Assembly: GCF_004358185.1 (NCBI RefSeq)
Contig: NZ_SMUV01000073.1
Coordinates: 1 to 64,000 of the forward strand
DNA from: Antarcticimicrobium luteum
Lineage (GTDB): Bacteria > Pseudomonadota > Alphaproteobacteria > Rhodobacterales > Rhodobacteraceae
Reading direction: 5' to 3'
DNA: 64,000 nt
Shown here: in pieces, positions 55,974-63,925 of the stretch
Numbering within the stretch: the stretch's first letter is position 1
How the letters are laid out: the number at the start of each line of letters is the position of its first letter
Translations under genes and position numbers: made by a program
Notes under the pieces: generated by a model
The model's database searches: none
What the model saw: the letters and a program-made list of their open reading frames with translations, nothing else
What the model was told of the DNA's origin: nothing

Positions 55974-56716
55974 GCGCGCCGCTGATCGCCACACGTGACC
56001 TGTCCGTTCGGCTAGGCGGGCGGGTGATCCTCGAAAAGGTGAATGTCGAGATCACGCCGGGCGAGATCGTCACCATCGTCGGGCCCAACGGGTCGGGAAA
56101 ATCCACCTTTCTGCGTGCTCTGATCGGCGCGGTGTCCGCCGCCTCCGGCCGGATCGAACGGGCGCCGGGACTGCGCATCGGCTATGTGCCGCAAAAGCTC
56201 GCCATCGACCGCTCGATGCCGATGACGGTGCGCCGCTTTCTCGGCCTGCCGCGCCGGATCGGACGCACGGCGGCCGATCGCGTGCTGGAGCATGCCGGCG
56301 CGGCTGGGCTGGGCGAGCGGCAGATGACCGACCTCTCCGGCGGCCAGTTGCAGCGCGTCCTGCTGGCCCGCGCCCTGCTGGAACAGCCGCAATTGCTGTT
56401 GCTGGACGAAGCCACCCAGGGGCTGGACCAGCCCGGCGCGGCGGCCTTCTATCGCCGGATCGAGGAGGTCCGGCAGGAACTGGGCTGCGCCGTGGTGATG
56501 GTCAGCCACGATCTGCATGTGGTGATGGCGGCCTCGGACCGGGTGATCTGCCTCAACGGCCATATCTGCTGTCAGGGTACGCCGGAGATCGTCGCCGACG
56601 CGCCGGAGTACCGGGCGCTGTTCGGCAGCGGCACCAAGGGGGCGCTGGCGCTCTACCGGCACGAGCACACCCATGATCACGACCATGCCCATGACCATGA
56701 GGATGCCCACGAATGA
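55970..56716 (+). CDS. znuC: Zinc ABC transporter ATP-binding protein
   Basis: Protein of 248 residues with Walker A GPNGSGKST, signature LSGGQLQRVLLARAL and Walker B LLLLDEATQGLD. The C-terminus ends in a His/Asp-rich tail (last ~18 residues, HEHTHDHDHAHDHEDAHE) likely to bind zinc. It overlaps both zur and znuB by 4 bp, so the three are coupled. Confidence 0.95.
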   Translation: MSAPLIATRDLSVRLGGRVILEKVNVEITPGEIVTIVGPNGSGKSTFLRALIGAVSAASGRIERAPGLRIGYVPQKLAIDRSMPMTVRRFLGLPRRIGRTAADRVLEHAGAAGLGERQMTDLSGGQLQRVLLARALLEQPQLLLLDEATQGLDQPGAAAFYRRIEEVRQELGCAVVMVSHDLHVVMAASDRVICLNGHICCQGTPEIVADAPEYRALFGSGTKGALALYRHEHTHDHDHAHDHEDAHE

Positions 56717-57513
56717 CCCTGCTGGACGATTTCCTGATGCGCGCGGCGCTGGCCGGGCTGGGTGTGGCGCTGGCGGCCGCGCCCTTGGGCTGTTTCGTGG
56801 TCTGGCGGCGGATGGCCTATTTCGGCGAGGCGACGGCGCATGCGGCCATCCTCGGCGTCGCCTTCGCGCTGGGGCTGGGGCTGGCGGTGCTGCCGGCGGT
56901 TCTGGCTGCGGCGCTGATCATGGCGCTGGCGGTCTCGGCGATGACCGGCCGGGGGTTCGCCATGGACACCGCGCTGGGGGTGATGTCGCATACCGCGCTG
57001 GCCGCCGGGCTGGTGGCGGTGACGCTTCTGGCCGATGTGCGGCTGGATCTCATGGCCTTTCTCTTTGGTGACATCCTGGCGGTAACCCGCTGGGATCTGG
57101 CCACGATCTGGGGTGGCGCGGTGCTGGTCGTGGCGCTTACCGCCTGGCGCTGGCCGGCGCTGCTGCTGTCGACGCTGAACCCGGATCTGGCCCGTGCCGG
57201 CGGCATCGATCCGCGCCGGGAGGAGCTGGTCCTGACCCTCGCGCTGGCGGTTGTGGTGGCGGTTGCGATCAAGGTTGTCGGCGTTTTACTGATCGCGGCG
57301 CTGCTGGTGATCCCGCCGGCGGCGGCGCGGCCCCTGGCGGCGACGCCGGAGGGAATGGCGGCGGGCGCGGCCGGGCTGGGGGCGATCTCGGCGCTGGGGG
57401 GGCTTTGGGCGGCCCTAGTCTTTGACACCCCGACCGGACCCAGCATCGTCTGCACCGCCGCGTTGCTTTTCGCGCTGACGAGCCTTGCGGGCGGGCTGCT
57501 GAAACGGGGTTGA
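56713..57513 (+). CDS. znuB: Zinc ABC transporter permease
   Basis: Membrane protein of 266 residues with about eight hydrophobic helices and the family blocks FVVWRRMAYFGEATAHAAILG and KVVGVLLIAALLVIPPAAAR. It forms the channel for zinc delivered by ZnuA. Last gene of zur-znuC-znuB. Confidence 0.95.
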   Translation: MTLLDDFLMRAALAGLGVALAAAPLGCFVVWRRMAYFGEATAHAAILGVAFALGLGLAVLPAVLAAALIMALAVSAMTGRGFAMDTALGVMSHTALAAGLVAVTLLADVRLDLMAFLFGDILAVTRWDLATIWGGAVLVVALTAWRWPALLLSTLNPDLARAGGIDPRREELVLTLALAVVVAVAIKVVGVLLIAALLVIPPAAARPLAATPEGMAAGAAGLGAISALGGLWAALVFDTPTGPSIVCTAALLFALTSLAGGLLKRG

Positions 57514-57545
57514 GCCGTCAGAAAGCTTCCGGCAATTCCATTCGC

Positions 57546-57728
57546 CTACTCGCCGCCTATGGCACGGGCGACGGCGCGGGCGATGGGGAAGGCGGCGACG
57601 AACCCGACCGCCACGGCGGCGGCAAGCGCCCAAGCCCCGCCGAGTCCGGCGACCAGCAGAACGACGATACCGACGCCGGCGAGGGTGGCGCCGATGAACA
57701 GGTGCAGGATCAGGACGAGGTGGCTCAT
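57546..57728 (-). CDS. Small two-helix membrane protein
   Basis: Protein of 60 residues: two hydrophobic helices (about 4-27 and 31-55), opening with MSHLVLILHLFIGATLAG and ending in a basic/acidic tip. Similar small proteins occur across Rhodobacteraceae and are sometimes labelled CTP synthetase, which the sequence does not support. Function unknown. Confidence 0.65.
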   Translation of the reverse strand: MSHLVLILHLFIGATLAGVGIVVLLVAGLGGAWALAAAVAVGFVAAFPIARAVARAIGGE

Positions 57729-57781
57729 GCCCCGGCTTCTAGGCGGCGGGGGCCGGGCGCACCTTGATCTGCGTCAGCCCG

Positions 57782-57875
57782 GATCGGGGAGTTTTCCCGC
57801 TGTTTCGTACAGCCCGCCCGCCGCCGCGACATCCTGAAACAGGCCGATTGGGGAGATTTCGGGCGGTATCGTACA
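57782..57875. repeat. Imperfect 30-bp direct repeat pair
   Basis: Copies at 57782-57811 and 57846-57875 agree at 24 of 30 positions, both opening GATYGGGGAG and ending TCGTACA. They sit in the 245-bp gap between the small membrane protein and cytochrome b561. They may be operator sites or copies of an extragenic repeat. Confidence 0.45.
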
Positions 57876-57973
57876 AAGAGGGACGAACAGCCGATAGGCG
57901 GGGCAAAGACACCGGCGAGGGTGCCGCAGGGGTGACGAGGGGGCACCGGGAAACGGCGCGCGCCCCGATCCGC

Positions 57974-58456
57974 CTAGCCGGGTCGTTTCATCCGCGCCAT
58001 GATCCCGGTCTTGAGCACGAATTGCTGATAGAGCGCGCCGGCCACATGCAGCGCCACCAGCGCCAGCAGCAGCAGGCGCAGCAGCCCGTGCGCGCCGGCC
58101 GCCGGGCCGATGCCGCCGAACCAGGCCAGCGCGCCGGTCACCGGCATCAGCAGCATCAGACCGTAGAGGCCGAGGTGGGTGCCGTGGGCGACGCGTTTCA
58201 GCGCCGCCGGCTCCTCCTCGGGCAGCGGCGGGGTGCCGCGGGTCAGGCGCAGCGCGATGCGCCAGACCACCAGCGCCAGGATCAGCAGCCCGCCAAAGAC
58301 ATGGCCCGCGACCAGCGGCGAAAAGGCGATCTCGGCCCCCTCGCGCAGCCGGTCCCAGGCGGCGACGATGGGTTCGTGAAACAGGTATTGCAGCGCGATC
58401 AGCAGAAAGATGCCCCAGTGCAGGGCGATCTGGGCGCGGGTGTAATGGGTTTGCAT
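57974..58456 (-). CDS. Cytochrome b561
   Basis: Protein of 160 residues with four hydrophobic helices and histidines suited to ligate haem b: His13 (QIALHWGIFLL), His52 (VAGHVFGGLL), His94 and His137 (VALHVAGALYQ). It would exchange electrons with the quinone pool. It lies downstream of the dsrE-like gene on the same strand (155-bp gap), which hints at a link to sulfur electron transfer. Confidence 0.88.
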   Translation of the reverse strand: MQTHYTRAQIALHWGIFLLIALQYLFHEPIVAAWDRLREGAEIAFSPLVAGHVFGGLLILALVVWRIALRLTRGTPPLPEEEPAALKRVAHGTHLGLYGLMLLMPVTGALAWFGGIGPAAGAHGLLRLLLLALVALHVAGALYQQFVLKTGIMARMKRPG

Positions 58457-58610
58457 GGAATCCTCGGACCAATTCCGGTTGTCGAACCCAGATTACACGC
58501 CCGCGCGCGCGACGTCCGTCGAAAGATCCGGAGCAAAACGGACCGCGCCGCGAAAAAGAGAGCCGGAGCGCGTGGGGACGCCCCGGCCCGGACGGGATCA
58601 GCGGCAGGCC

Positions 58611-59054
58611 TCAGGGCCGGACGTAGGCAAACCCCTGCTCTTGCAGTTCGACCAGGCGGACCACGCCCGAGGGCACCATCCCCGCCTCCTCGAGCAGGGG
58701 AACCTCATGGCCCACCTTCTCGCTCATCTTGCGGTGGGTATTGCCGCAGGCGGAAAAGGACAGGTTGTCGATCTCGAGGCTCATGGCCGAGATGCGGTCG
58801 GCGACCGGGCTTTTTCCGACCACATACATGTTGAGGCCGGGACCATAGGCCACCACCTCGATCACCACATCGTCGCCCTGTTCCTTGTAGAACTGGGTGA
58901 CGTTGGCGACGTTGTTCAGTGTCATGTTCATCACCTGCGGGTCGTTCTGATCGACGTGGAACGCGATGTGATGGGTTTGCCCCTCGGCCCAGGCGGCGCC
59001 GGCGGCAGTGGTCACGCCGACCGCGAGTGCGGCGGCGGTCATCAGGTGTTTCAT
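58611..59054 (-). CDS. Periplasmic DsrE/F-like protein
   Basis: Protein of 147 residues with a signal peptide (1-23) and a DsrE-like fold: AFHVDQNDPQVMNMTLNNVAN, EVVAYGPGLNMYV, and a conserved cysteine in LSFSACGNTHRKM. The start at 59054 is supported by GGGAGGA. It may carry or bind sulfur in the periplasm. A 13-bp copy of the soxV-soxS operator element lies about 67 bp upstream. Confidence 0.82.
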   Translation of the reverse strand: MKHLMTAAALAVGVTTAAGAAWAEGQTHHIAFHVDQNDPQVMNMTLNNVANVTQFYKEQGDDVVIEVVAYGPGLNMYVVGKSPVADRISAMSLEIDNLSFSACGNTHRKMSEKVGHEVPLLEEAGMVPSGVVRLVELQEQGFAYVRP

Positions 59055-59120
59055 GCGGTTTCCTCCCTTATCGGTACTGGCGAGGATAGGACATAATGCC
59101 GCAATCGTATAGTCTGTTAC

Positions 59121-59133
59121 GAATATTTGAATA
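59121..59133 (-). promoter_or_regulatory. Copy of the sox operator element upstream of dsrE
   Basis: On the minus strand this reads TATTCAAATATTC, identical to 52223-52235 in the soxV-soxS gap. It lies 67-79 bp upstream of the dsrE-like start, in promoter position. SoxR is the likely binder. Confidence 0.5.
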
Positions 59134-59301
59134 TGGAGGGCGGGCGGCGGCATCGCAGGCGGCCGCGTCGCGGCAATCGGGTCGGCAACCGGGCGGTGCC
59201 GGCGATGGGCGGCGCGGCGCCGACGCGCCGGCTGACACCCCTTGCCGGACCCGGGGCGCGGGGCCTATATCCCACGGCAAGCGAGCAGATGGAGAGATGC
59301 G

Positions 59302-59439
59302 ATGACGCGGATGTTTGTTTTTGGCCTGGCGCTGCTGGCGCTGGCGGCCTGCGAGACCACCAAGGGCGCCGGGCGCGACCTGCGCAAGGCGGGCGATGCG
59401 ATCGAGAACGTGGCCGGGGACGTCCAGAAAAAGCTCTGA
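59302..59439 (+). CDS. Entericidin A/B-family small lipoprotein
   Basis: Protein of 45 residues with a lipoprotein signal ending in LAACE (lipobox Cys about residue 17) and the entericidin pattern ETTKGAGRDLRKAGDAIEN. A GGAGAG site precedes the ATG. Such small lipoproteins sit in the envelope and act in stress or toxin-antidote pairs. No partner seen. Confidence 0.82.
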   Translation: MTRMFVFGLALLALAACETTKGAGRDLRKAGDAIENVAGDVQKKL

Positions 59440-59467
59440 ACGCCCTCGCGGGCCCCTGCCCCGGGCC

Positions 59468-59977
59468 TTAGCGTTTCTTGACGAACTCGGTCAGGATGAC
59501 GATGCGCTGGCCCTCGACCCGGCCCTCGATATGGGCGGGGTTGTCCTGAACCAGCGAGATGCCGCGCACCGCCGTGCCGCGCTTGGCGGTGAAGCCGCCG
59601 CCTTTCACGGGAAGATCCTTGATCAGAACCACGGTGTCGCCCTGCGCCAGCGGGACGCCGTTGCTGTCCTTGTGCCCGGTCTCCTGCGGCACGTTCTCGG
59701 CCCAGGCGCGGGTGTCGTCATCGAGCCAGAGCTGATCGGCCAGATCGCGCGCCCAATCCTCATCCGACAGACGCTTGAGCATCCGCGCGGCCAGCACCTG
59801 GACCGCCGGCTCCTCGGACCACATCGAGGACGACAGGCAGCGCCAGTGGTTGGGATCGGGCTCCCCTTCGATCTGGGCGATGCAGGTCTCGCAAAGATCG
59901 ACGCTGGCATCCGCAGGCCCGCCGGTGACGGCATAGGCGGTGAGGGGCGCATCGGCGGAACAGAGGGCGCAGGGCAT
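59468..59977 (-). CDS. PhnA-like zinc-ribbon protein
   Basis: Protein of 169 residues. The N-terminal zinc ribbon has CALC and CETC pairs, and the C-terminal PhnA domain reads DSNGVPLAQGDTVVLIKDLPVKG, written here across residues ~105-127, followed by GTAVRGISLV. Despite the name, PhnA-type proteins have no proven phosphonate role. Start 59977 was chosen for the zinc-ribbon N-terminus. Confidence 0.85.
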   Translation of the reverse strand: MPCALCSADAPLTAYAVTGGPADASVDLCETCIAQIEGEPDPNHWRCLSSSMWSEEPAVQVLAARMLKRLSDEDWARDLADQLWLDDDTRAWAENVPQETGHKDSNGVPLAQGDTVVLIKDLPVKGGGFTAKRGTAVRGISLVQDNPAHIEGRVEGQRIVILTEFVKKR

Positions 59978-60105
59978 GGGTAAGGCTCCGGGTGGGTTGG
60001 GTATGGGAGCGCTATAGGGGGTTGGGGGGCGGAGGGGAAGACCCGGAGGCTGCGGCGGAGTGGCCCTACCGGTTTCCACCAAGGACGGAGGGCAGCGCCC
60101 GCCGT

Positions 60106-60193
60106 CACGCCGGAGGCGTGCCGATCTTAGGCGGCGCACCTTCGGTGCAACGGGGCGGGTCGGGCTCTGCCCGGCGTGAACGCCGGGCAGAGC
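60106..60193. repeat. Cluster of three REP-like hairpins
   Basis: Within the 400-bp gap 59978-60380 lie CACGCC-GGA-GGCGTG (60106-60120), GCACC-TTC-GGTGC (60136-60148) and a 13-bp stem GCTCTGCCCGGCG-TGAA-CGCCGGGCAGAGC (60164-60193, two arms of 13). The rest of the gap is G-rich and without coding signal. They resemble extragenic palindromes rather than a terminator of either neighbour. Confidence 0.55.
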
Positions 60194-60360
60194 GGGTGTT
60201 GGGGGAGGGTCCCGGGAGGCGGGTGTTTGGCGGGAGGGTGGCCCGGGGTTGGAGACGGGCTGACGCCCGCCCTACGGGGGCGGGGGGCTTTGGGATATTC
60301 AGCGCTTAACTGGCCAGGGTGTGGGCACGCAGTTGGCTTTGCCAACCGCTTTCGCCCACT

Positions 60361-60402
60361 GGCCCTGAAAATGGCCAGCCTTAGCTGTCCATTTTCAGGG
60401 CC
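60361..60402 (-). terminator. 19-bp hairpin with the lepA stop codon in its loop
   Basis: On the minus strand GGCCCTGAAAATGG-A-CAGC pairs with GCTG-G-CCATTTTCAGGGCC around a TAAG loop that contains the lepA stop TAA; the only mismatch is A-G. The 5' arm is the last 6 lepA codons. A second hairpin, GTTGGC-TTT-GCCAAC, follows at 60332-60346. No T-run is present. Confidence 0.6.
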
Positions 60403-62180
60403 GAAATAAACGCCTCTTGCGGGATGTCGACCTTGCCGAACTGGCGCATCTTCTTCTTGCCCGCCTTCTGCTTGTCCAGCAGCTTGCGCTTGCGGGTGGC
60501 GTCGCCGCCGTAGCATTTGGCGGTCACGTCCTTGCGCAGCGCAGACAGGGTTTCGCGCGCGATCACCTTGCCGCCGATGGCGGCCTGGATCGGGATCTTG
60601 AACATGTGGCGCGGGATCAGGTCCTTGAGCTTTTCCACCATCGCCCGGCCGCGCATCTCGGCGCGGTCGCGGTGCACCATGGTCGAGAGCGCATCGACCG
60701 GCTCGTCATTCACCAGGATCTGCATCTTGACCAGCACATCCTCGCGGTAGCCGGTCATCTGGTAGTCGAAGCTGGCATAGCCCTTGGTCACCGATTTCAG
60801 CCGGTCGTAGAAATCGAACACCACCTCGTTCAGCGGCAGGTCATAGACCACCATGGCGCGGGAGCCGGCATAGGTCAGCTCCTCCTGGATCCCCCGCCGG
60901 TCCTGGCAGAGTTTCAGCACGTCGCCGAGGAATTCATCGGGCACCAGGATGGTGGCCTTGATGCGCGGCTCCTCGATATGGTCCACATGGGTCAGGTCGG
61001 GCATGTCGGCGGGGTTGTGCAGCTCTCGCATCGTGCCGTCGCGCATGTAGATGTGATAGACCACCGAGGGGGCGGTGGTGATCAGGTCGATATCGTATTC
61101 GCGTTCGATCCGGTCGCGGATCACCTCGAGGTGCAGAAGCCCGAGAAAGCCGCAGCGAAAGCCGAAGCCGAGCGCGGCGGAGGTTTCCATCTCGTAGCTG
61201 AAGGAGGCGTCGTTCAGCGCCAGTTTCTCGATCGCGTCGCGCAGATCCTCGAATTCCGACGAATCCACCGGGAAGAGGCCGCAGAACACCACCGGGACCG
61301 AGGGTTTGAAGCCCGGCAGCGGCCTCTCGCAGCCCTTCTTCTCGTGCGTGATGGTGTCGCCGACGCGGGTGTCGCGCACCTGTTTGATCGATGCGGTGAG
61401 AAAGCCGATCTCGCCCGGGCCAAGCTCGTCCACCGCCTCCATCTGCGGGCGGAACACGCCGATGCGGTCGACATGGTGGATCGAGCCGTTCTGCATCATC
61501 TTGATGCGCTCGCCCTTTTTCAGCACGCCGTCCATGATCCGCACCAGCACGATCACGCCGAGATAGGCGTCGTACCAGCTGTCCACCAGCATCGCCTTGA
61601 GCGGCGCGTCGCGGGTGCCCTTGGGCGCGGGCAGGTGATGGACGATGGATTCCAGCACCTCATGGATGCCCTGCCCGGTCTTGGCCGAAACCGCGATGGC
61701 GCCGGAGGCGTCGATGCCGATCACATCCTCGACCTGTTCGGCGACGCGGCTGACGTCGGAGGCGGGCAGGTCGATCTTGTTGAAGACCGGGACGATCTCG
61801 TGATCCGCGTCGATCGCCTGATAGACATTGGCCAGTGTCTGCGCCTCGACCCCTTGCGTGCTGTCGACCACCAGAAGCGAGCCCTCGACCGCGCGCATGG
61901 AGCGGGAGACCTCATAGGCGAAGTCGACATGACCGGGGGTGTCGATCAGGTTGAGGATGTAGGTCTCGCCATCGTCGGCCTTGTATTCAAGGCGCACGGT
62001 GTTGGCCTTGATGGTGATACCGCGCTCGCGCTCGATATCCATGGCGTCGAGCATCTGCTCTTTCATGTCGCGGTCCTGCACTGTTCCGGTCTCCTGGATC
62101 AGGCGGTCGGCGAGCGTGGATTTCCCGTGGTCGATATGGGCGACGATGGAGAAATTTCGGATATGTGCAAGATCGGTCAT
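60381..62180 (-). CDS. lepA: Elongation factor 4 (LepA)
   Basis: Protein of 599 residues, the normal LepA length. GTPase motifs [17 protein letters not shown] and NKIDLP are present, followed by EF-G-like domains and the LepA-specific C-terminal domain ([20 protein letters not shown]). It acts on ribosomes as a back-translocase/assembly GTPase. The start [10 protein letters not shown] at 62180 gives the standard N-terminus, though no clear Shine-Dalgarno precedes it. Confidence 0.97.
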   Translation of the reverse strand: MTDLAHIRNFSIVAHIDHGKSTLADRLIQETGTVQDRDMKEQMLDAMDIERERGITIKANTVRLEYKADDGETYILNLIDTPGHVDFAYEVSRSMRAVEGSLLVVDSTQGVEAQTLANVYQAIDADHEIVPVFNKIDLPASDVSRVAEQVEDVIGIDASGAIAVSAKTGQGIHEVLESIVHHLPAPKGTRDAPLKAMLVDSWYDAYLGVIVLVRIMDGVLKKGERIKMMQNGSIHHVDRIGVFRPQMEAVDELGPGEIGFLTASIKQVRDTRVGDTITHEKKGCERPLPGFKPSVPVVFCGLFPVDSSEFEDLRDAIEKLALNDASFSYEMETSAALGFGFRCGFLGLLHLEVIRDRIEREYDIDLITTAPSVVYHIYMRDGTMRELHNPADMPDLTHVDHIEEPRIKATILVPDEFLGDVLKLCQDRRGIQEELTYAGSRAMVVYDLPLNEVVFDFYDRLKSVTKGYASFDYQMTGYREDVLVKMQILVNDEPVDALSTMVHRDRAEMRGRAMVEKLKDLIPRHMFKIPIQAAIGGKVIARETLSALRKDVTAKCYGGDATRKRKLLDKQKAGKKKMRQFGKVDIPQEAFISALKMDS

Positions 62181-62299
62181 GAGGAGCGATATGTATGGGA
62201 AAACTAACCCCGTCAAGCGGGCAGAGAGGGGCGTGGTCCGGGGTGCCGGAGGGGGAGTGGACCGCTCGGCGGGCGGCGCCGGACGCATTCCTTATTTCC

Positions 62300-62440
62300 G
62301 CCACAATCTATGGATATTGTTTCCAGTGTCGAAACAACCGCACGTCAGAGGCGGGATGAGGCAAGAGCAGTGACTGACCCGGCAGGCCGGTGCAGAAACA
62401 AACCACCCGAGAGGGGGCGGGGACTGACCCCGCCCTTTTT
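62300..62440 (+). ncRNA. Candidate small RNA ending at an intrinsic terminator
   Basis: No gene lies upstream on the plus strand, yet a strong intrinsic terminator ends at 62440. A hairpin GTTTC-CAGTGTC-GAAAC lies near the supposed 5' end, and CCGGCAGGCCGG lies between. The 5' end is a guess. It may alternatively be the leader of the downstream gene. Confidence 0.25.
62415..62440 (+). terminator. Intrinsic terminator (orphan)
   Basis: GGGCGGGG-ACTGA-CCCCGCCC followed by TTTTT: an 8-bp perfect stem, 5-nt loop and T-run on the plus strand. Outer ACCCGA/TCGGGT arms extend it. Confidence 0.75.
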
Positions 62441-62809
62441 CGGGTTTGGTGTGTCCTGCCCTGTGCTCTGGCCCTGTGCTCCGGCACCCGGCGCGGGCAG
62501 CGAAAGGGCCGATCCCAGCTTTTACTGGTCTTTGAGCCAATTGCTCACCACAGGGGCGCGGCCCGGCGGCGCGCCGCGCCTTTGTTCCGGGCAAGGTGCG
62601 CTTCAATCCGACCGCCGCGCTGTCCCGCAGTGCCGCCTTTGAAAATCCCGCTCGGCTTTGCCGCGGCCTGGCGCCGCAAATCCGCGTCGCCGGCCTCCGC
62701 GCCCTTGCCCCCAGGCTGCGCAATAGGACATAGTATGGCGCAATTCGCACCGGACCGGCTCTGGCGGCGGGGGTATTCAGGACGCGGGATGTTTGGGACG
62801 GGGAACAGG

Positions 62810-63112
62810 ATGAAACATATTCTCATCATCGCGCTGGCAGCCGGGGCACTGGGCTGGGCCGCTCCTGCACAGGCGGGGGTGATCGAACGGGCCTGCATGC
62901 AGGCGAACCGCAAGGCCGCGCCGTCGCTGTGCCGCTGCATCCAGAAGGTGGCCAATCACAGCCTGAACGCGCTGGAACGGCGCAAGGTGGCGCGCTGGTT
63001 CGGCGATCCGCATCAGGCGCAGGAGGTGCGCCAGTCGGAGAGCGCCGCCGATGTGAAGCTGTGGGAACGCTATCAGGCATTCGGCGAGCAAGCCGCAAAG
63101 ACCTGCCGCTAG
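62810..63112 (+). CDS. Small secreted protein of unknown function
   Basis: Protein of 100 residues with a signal peptide (1-22, AQA) and a conserved body with four cysteines: ACMQANRK, LCRCIQKVANHSL, FGDPHQAQEVRQSE and a terminal TCR. Relatives are common in Rhodobacteraceae, sometimes labelled arginine transporter without support. Its 3' end overlaps the convergent racemase gene by 4 bp. Confidence 0.7.
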   Translation: MKHILIIALAAGALGWAAPAQAGVIERACMQANRKAAPSLCRCIQKVANHSLNALERRKVARWFGDPHQAQEVRQSESAADVKLWERYQAFGEQAAKTCR

Positions 63113-63858
63113 GCCCCCGGGTCGGCGGTCCCCTCGCCCGCCCCTGCGTCTGTCCGTGCGTCTGTCCCTCCGTCTGTCCCTGCGCCCGACCGAGCCCGGC
63201 GCACGATCTCTGACACCAGACAATCGAGGCTGTCGATCCAGGGCAGGTCCGAGGGCAGGCCGGGGGTAAGCAGAGACAATTCGGTACAGGCGATGAGCAC
63301 GCGGTCGCAGCCCGTCCGCATCAGCGCGCGGGCCACGTCCGCCAGCGCCGGGGCGCCGCCGCGCTCCCCGGTTTTCACCGCGCGGATCAGGGCAAGGATC
63401 GGGGCCTCGTCCGCCGGGTAATGCGCGCTGAGGCCGCGGGCGGCAAAGGCGGCGTCGAACACCCCCGTGAGCCGCACCGCGGGCGAGGCCAGCAGGCCGA
63501 CCCGCCGCGCGCCGGTCGCGGCGAGCCGCCCGGCGGCAAGTTCGGGCATGTTCAGGAACGGCAGGCGGCAGGCGGCCCGGATCGCCGCGACGTAGTGGTG
63601 GGCGGTGTTGCAGGGCATCGCCAGCGCCCGGGCGCCGGCGGCCTGCAGATCGCGCGCCATCGCTTGCAGCGCCGGGGCAGGGTCGCCCCCCTGCCCCTCG
63701 ATCAGCGCCGCGATGCGGCTGGGCACCTGCGGGTTCTGGTGCACGATCAGCGGGATGTGGTCGGCATCGTCGCGGGCCGGGACGGCATCGAGCACCTTTT
63801 GCATCAGCAGGATCGTCGCCTCCGGCCCCATGCCGCCGAGGATGCCGATGGGGATCAT
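63109..63858 (-). CDS. Aspartate/glutamate racemase family protein
   Basis: Protein of 249 residues with the two-cysteine racemase site: Cys83 in MPCNTAHHY and Cys191 in IACTELSLL; the N-terminus is MIPIGILGGMGPEAT. It should interconvert L- and D-aspartate or glutamate. The last ~25 residues are a Gly/Thr/Ala/Asp-rich tail made by 12-nt repeats. It lies 67 bp downstream of a desulfhydrase/deaminase-like gene. Confidence 0.88.
   Translation of the reverse strand: MIPIGILGGMGPEATILLMQKVLDAVPARDDADHIPLIVHQNPQVPSRIAALIEGQGGDPAPALQAMARDLQAAGARALAMPCNTAHHYVAAIRAACRLPFLNMPELAAGRLAATGARRVGLLASPAVRLTGVFDAAFAARGLSAHYPADEAPILALIRAVKTGERGGAPALADVARALMRTGCDRVLIACTELSLLTPGLPSDLPWIDSLDCLVSEIVRRARSGAGTDGGTDARTDAGAGEGTADPGA
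63144..63179 (-). repeat. Three 12-nt tandem repeats in the racemase 3' end
   Basis: Plus-strand units CTGCGTCTGTCC, GTGCGTCTGTCC and CTCCGTCTGTCC, with a degenerate fourth, encode a GTD-type repeat in the C-terminal tail. Frame is kept whatever the copy number. Confidence 0.6.
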
Positions 63859-63925
63859 TTTGTATCCCCCAGTCTGACAAAGGGCTGCGCCTGCCCGAGG
63901 GGGGCGCAGAATGCGCCCGCCAAGC

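Larger units (their letters stand above)
62181..62809. other. 629-bp intergenic region with an orphan plus-strand terminator
   Basis: It lies between divergent genes. Apart from the terminator at 62415-62440, it holds GTTTC/GAAAC near 62319-62335 and several GC-rich palindromes around 62560. No coding sequence was recognised. Part of it may encode a small RNA. Confidence 0.4.
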
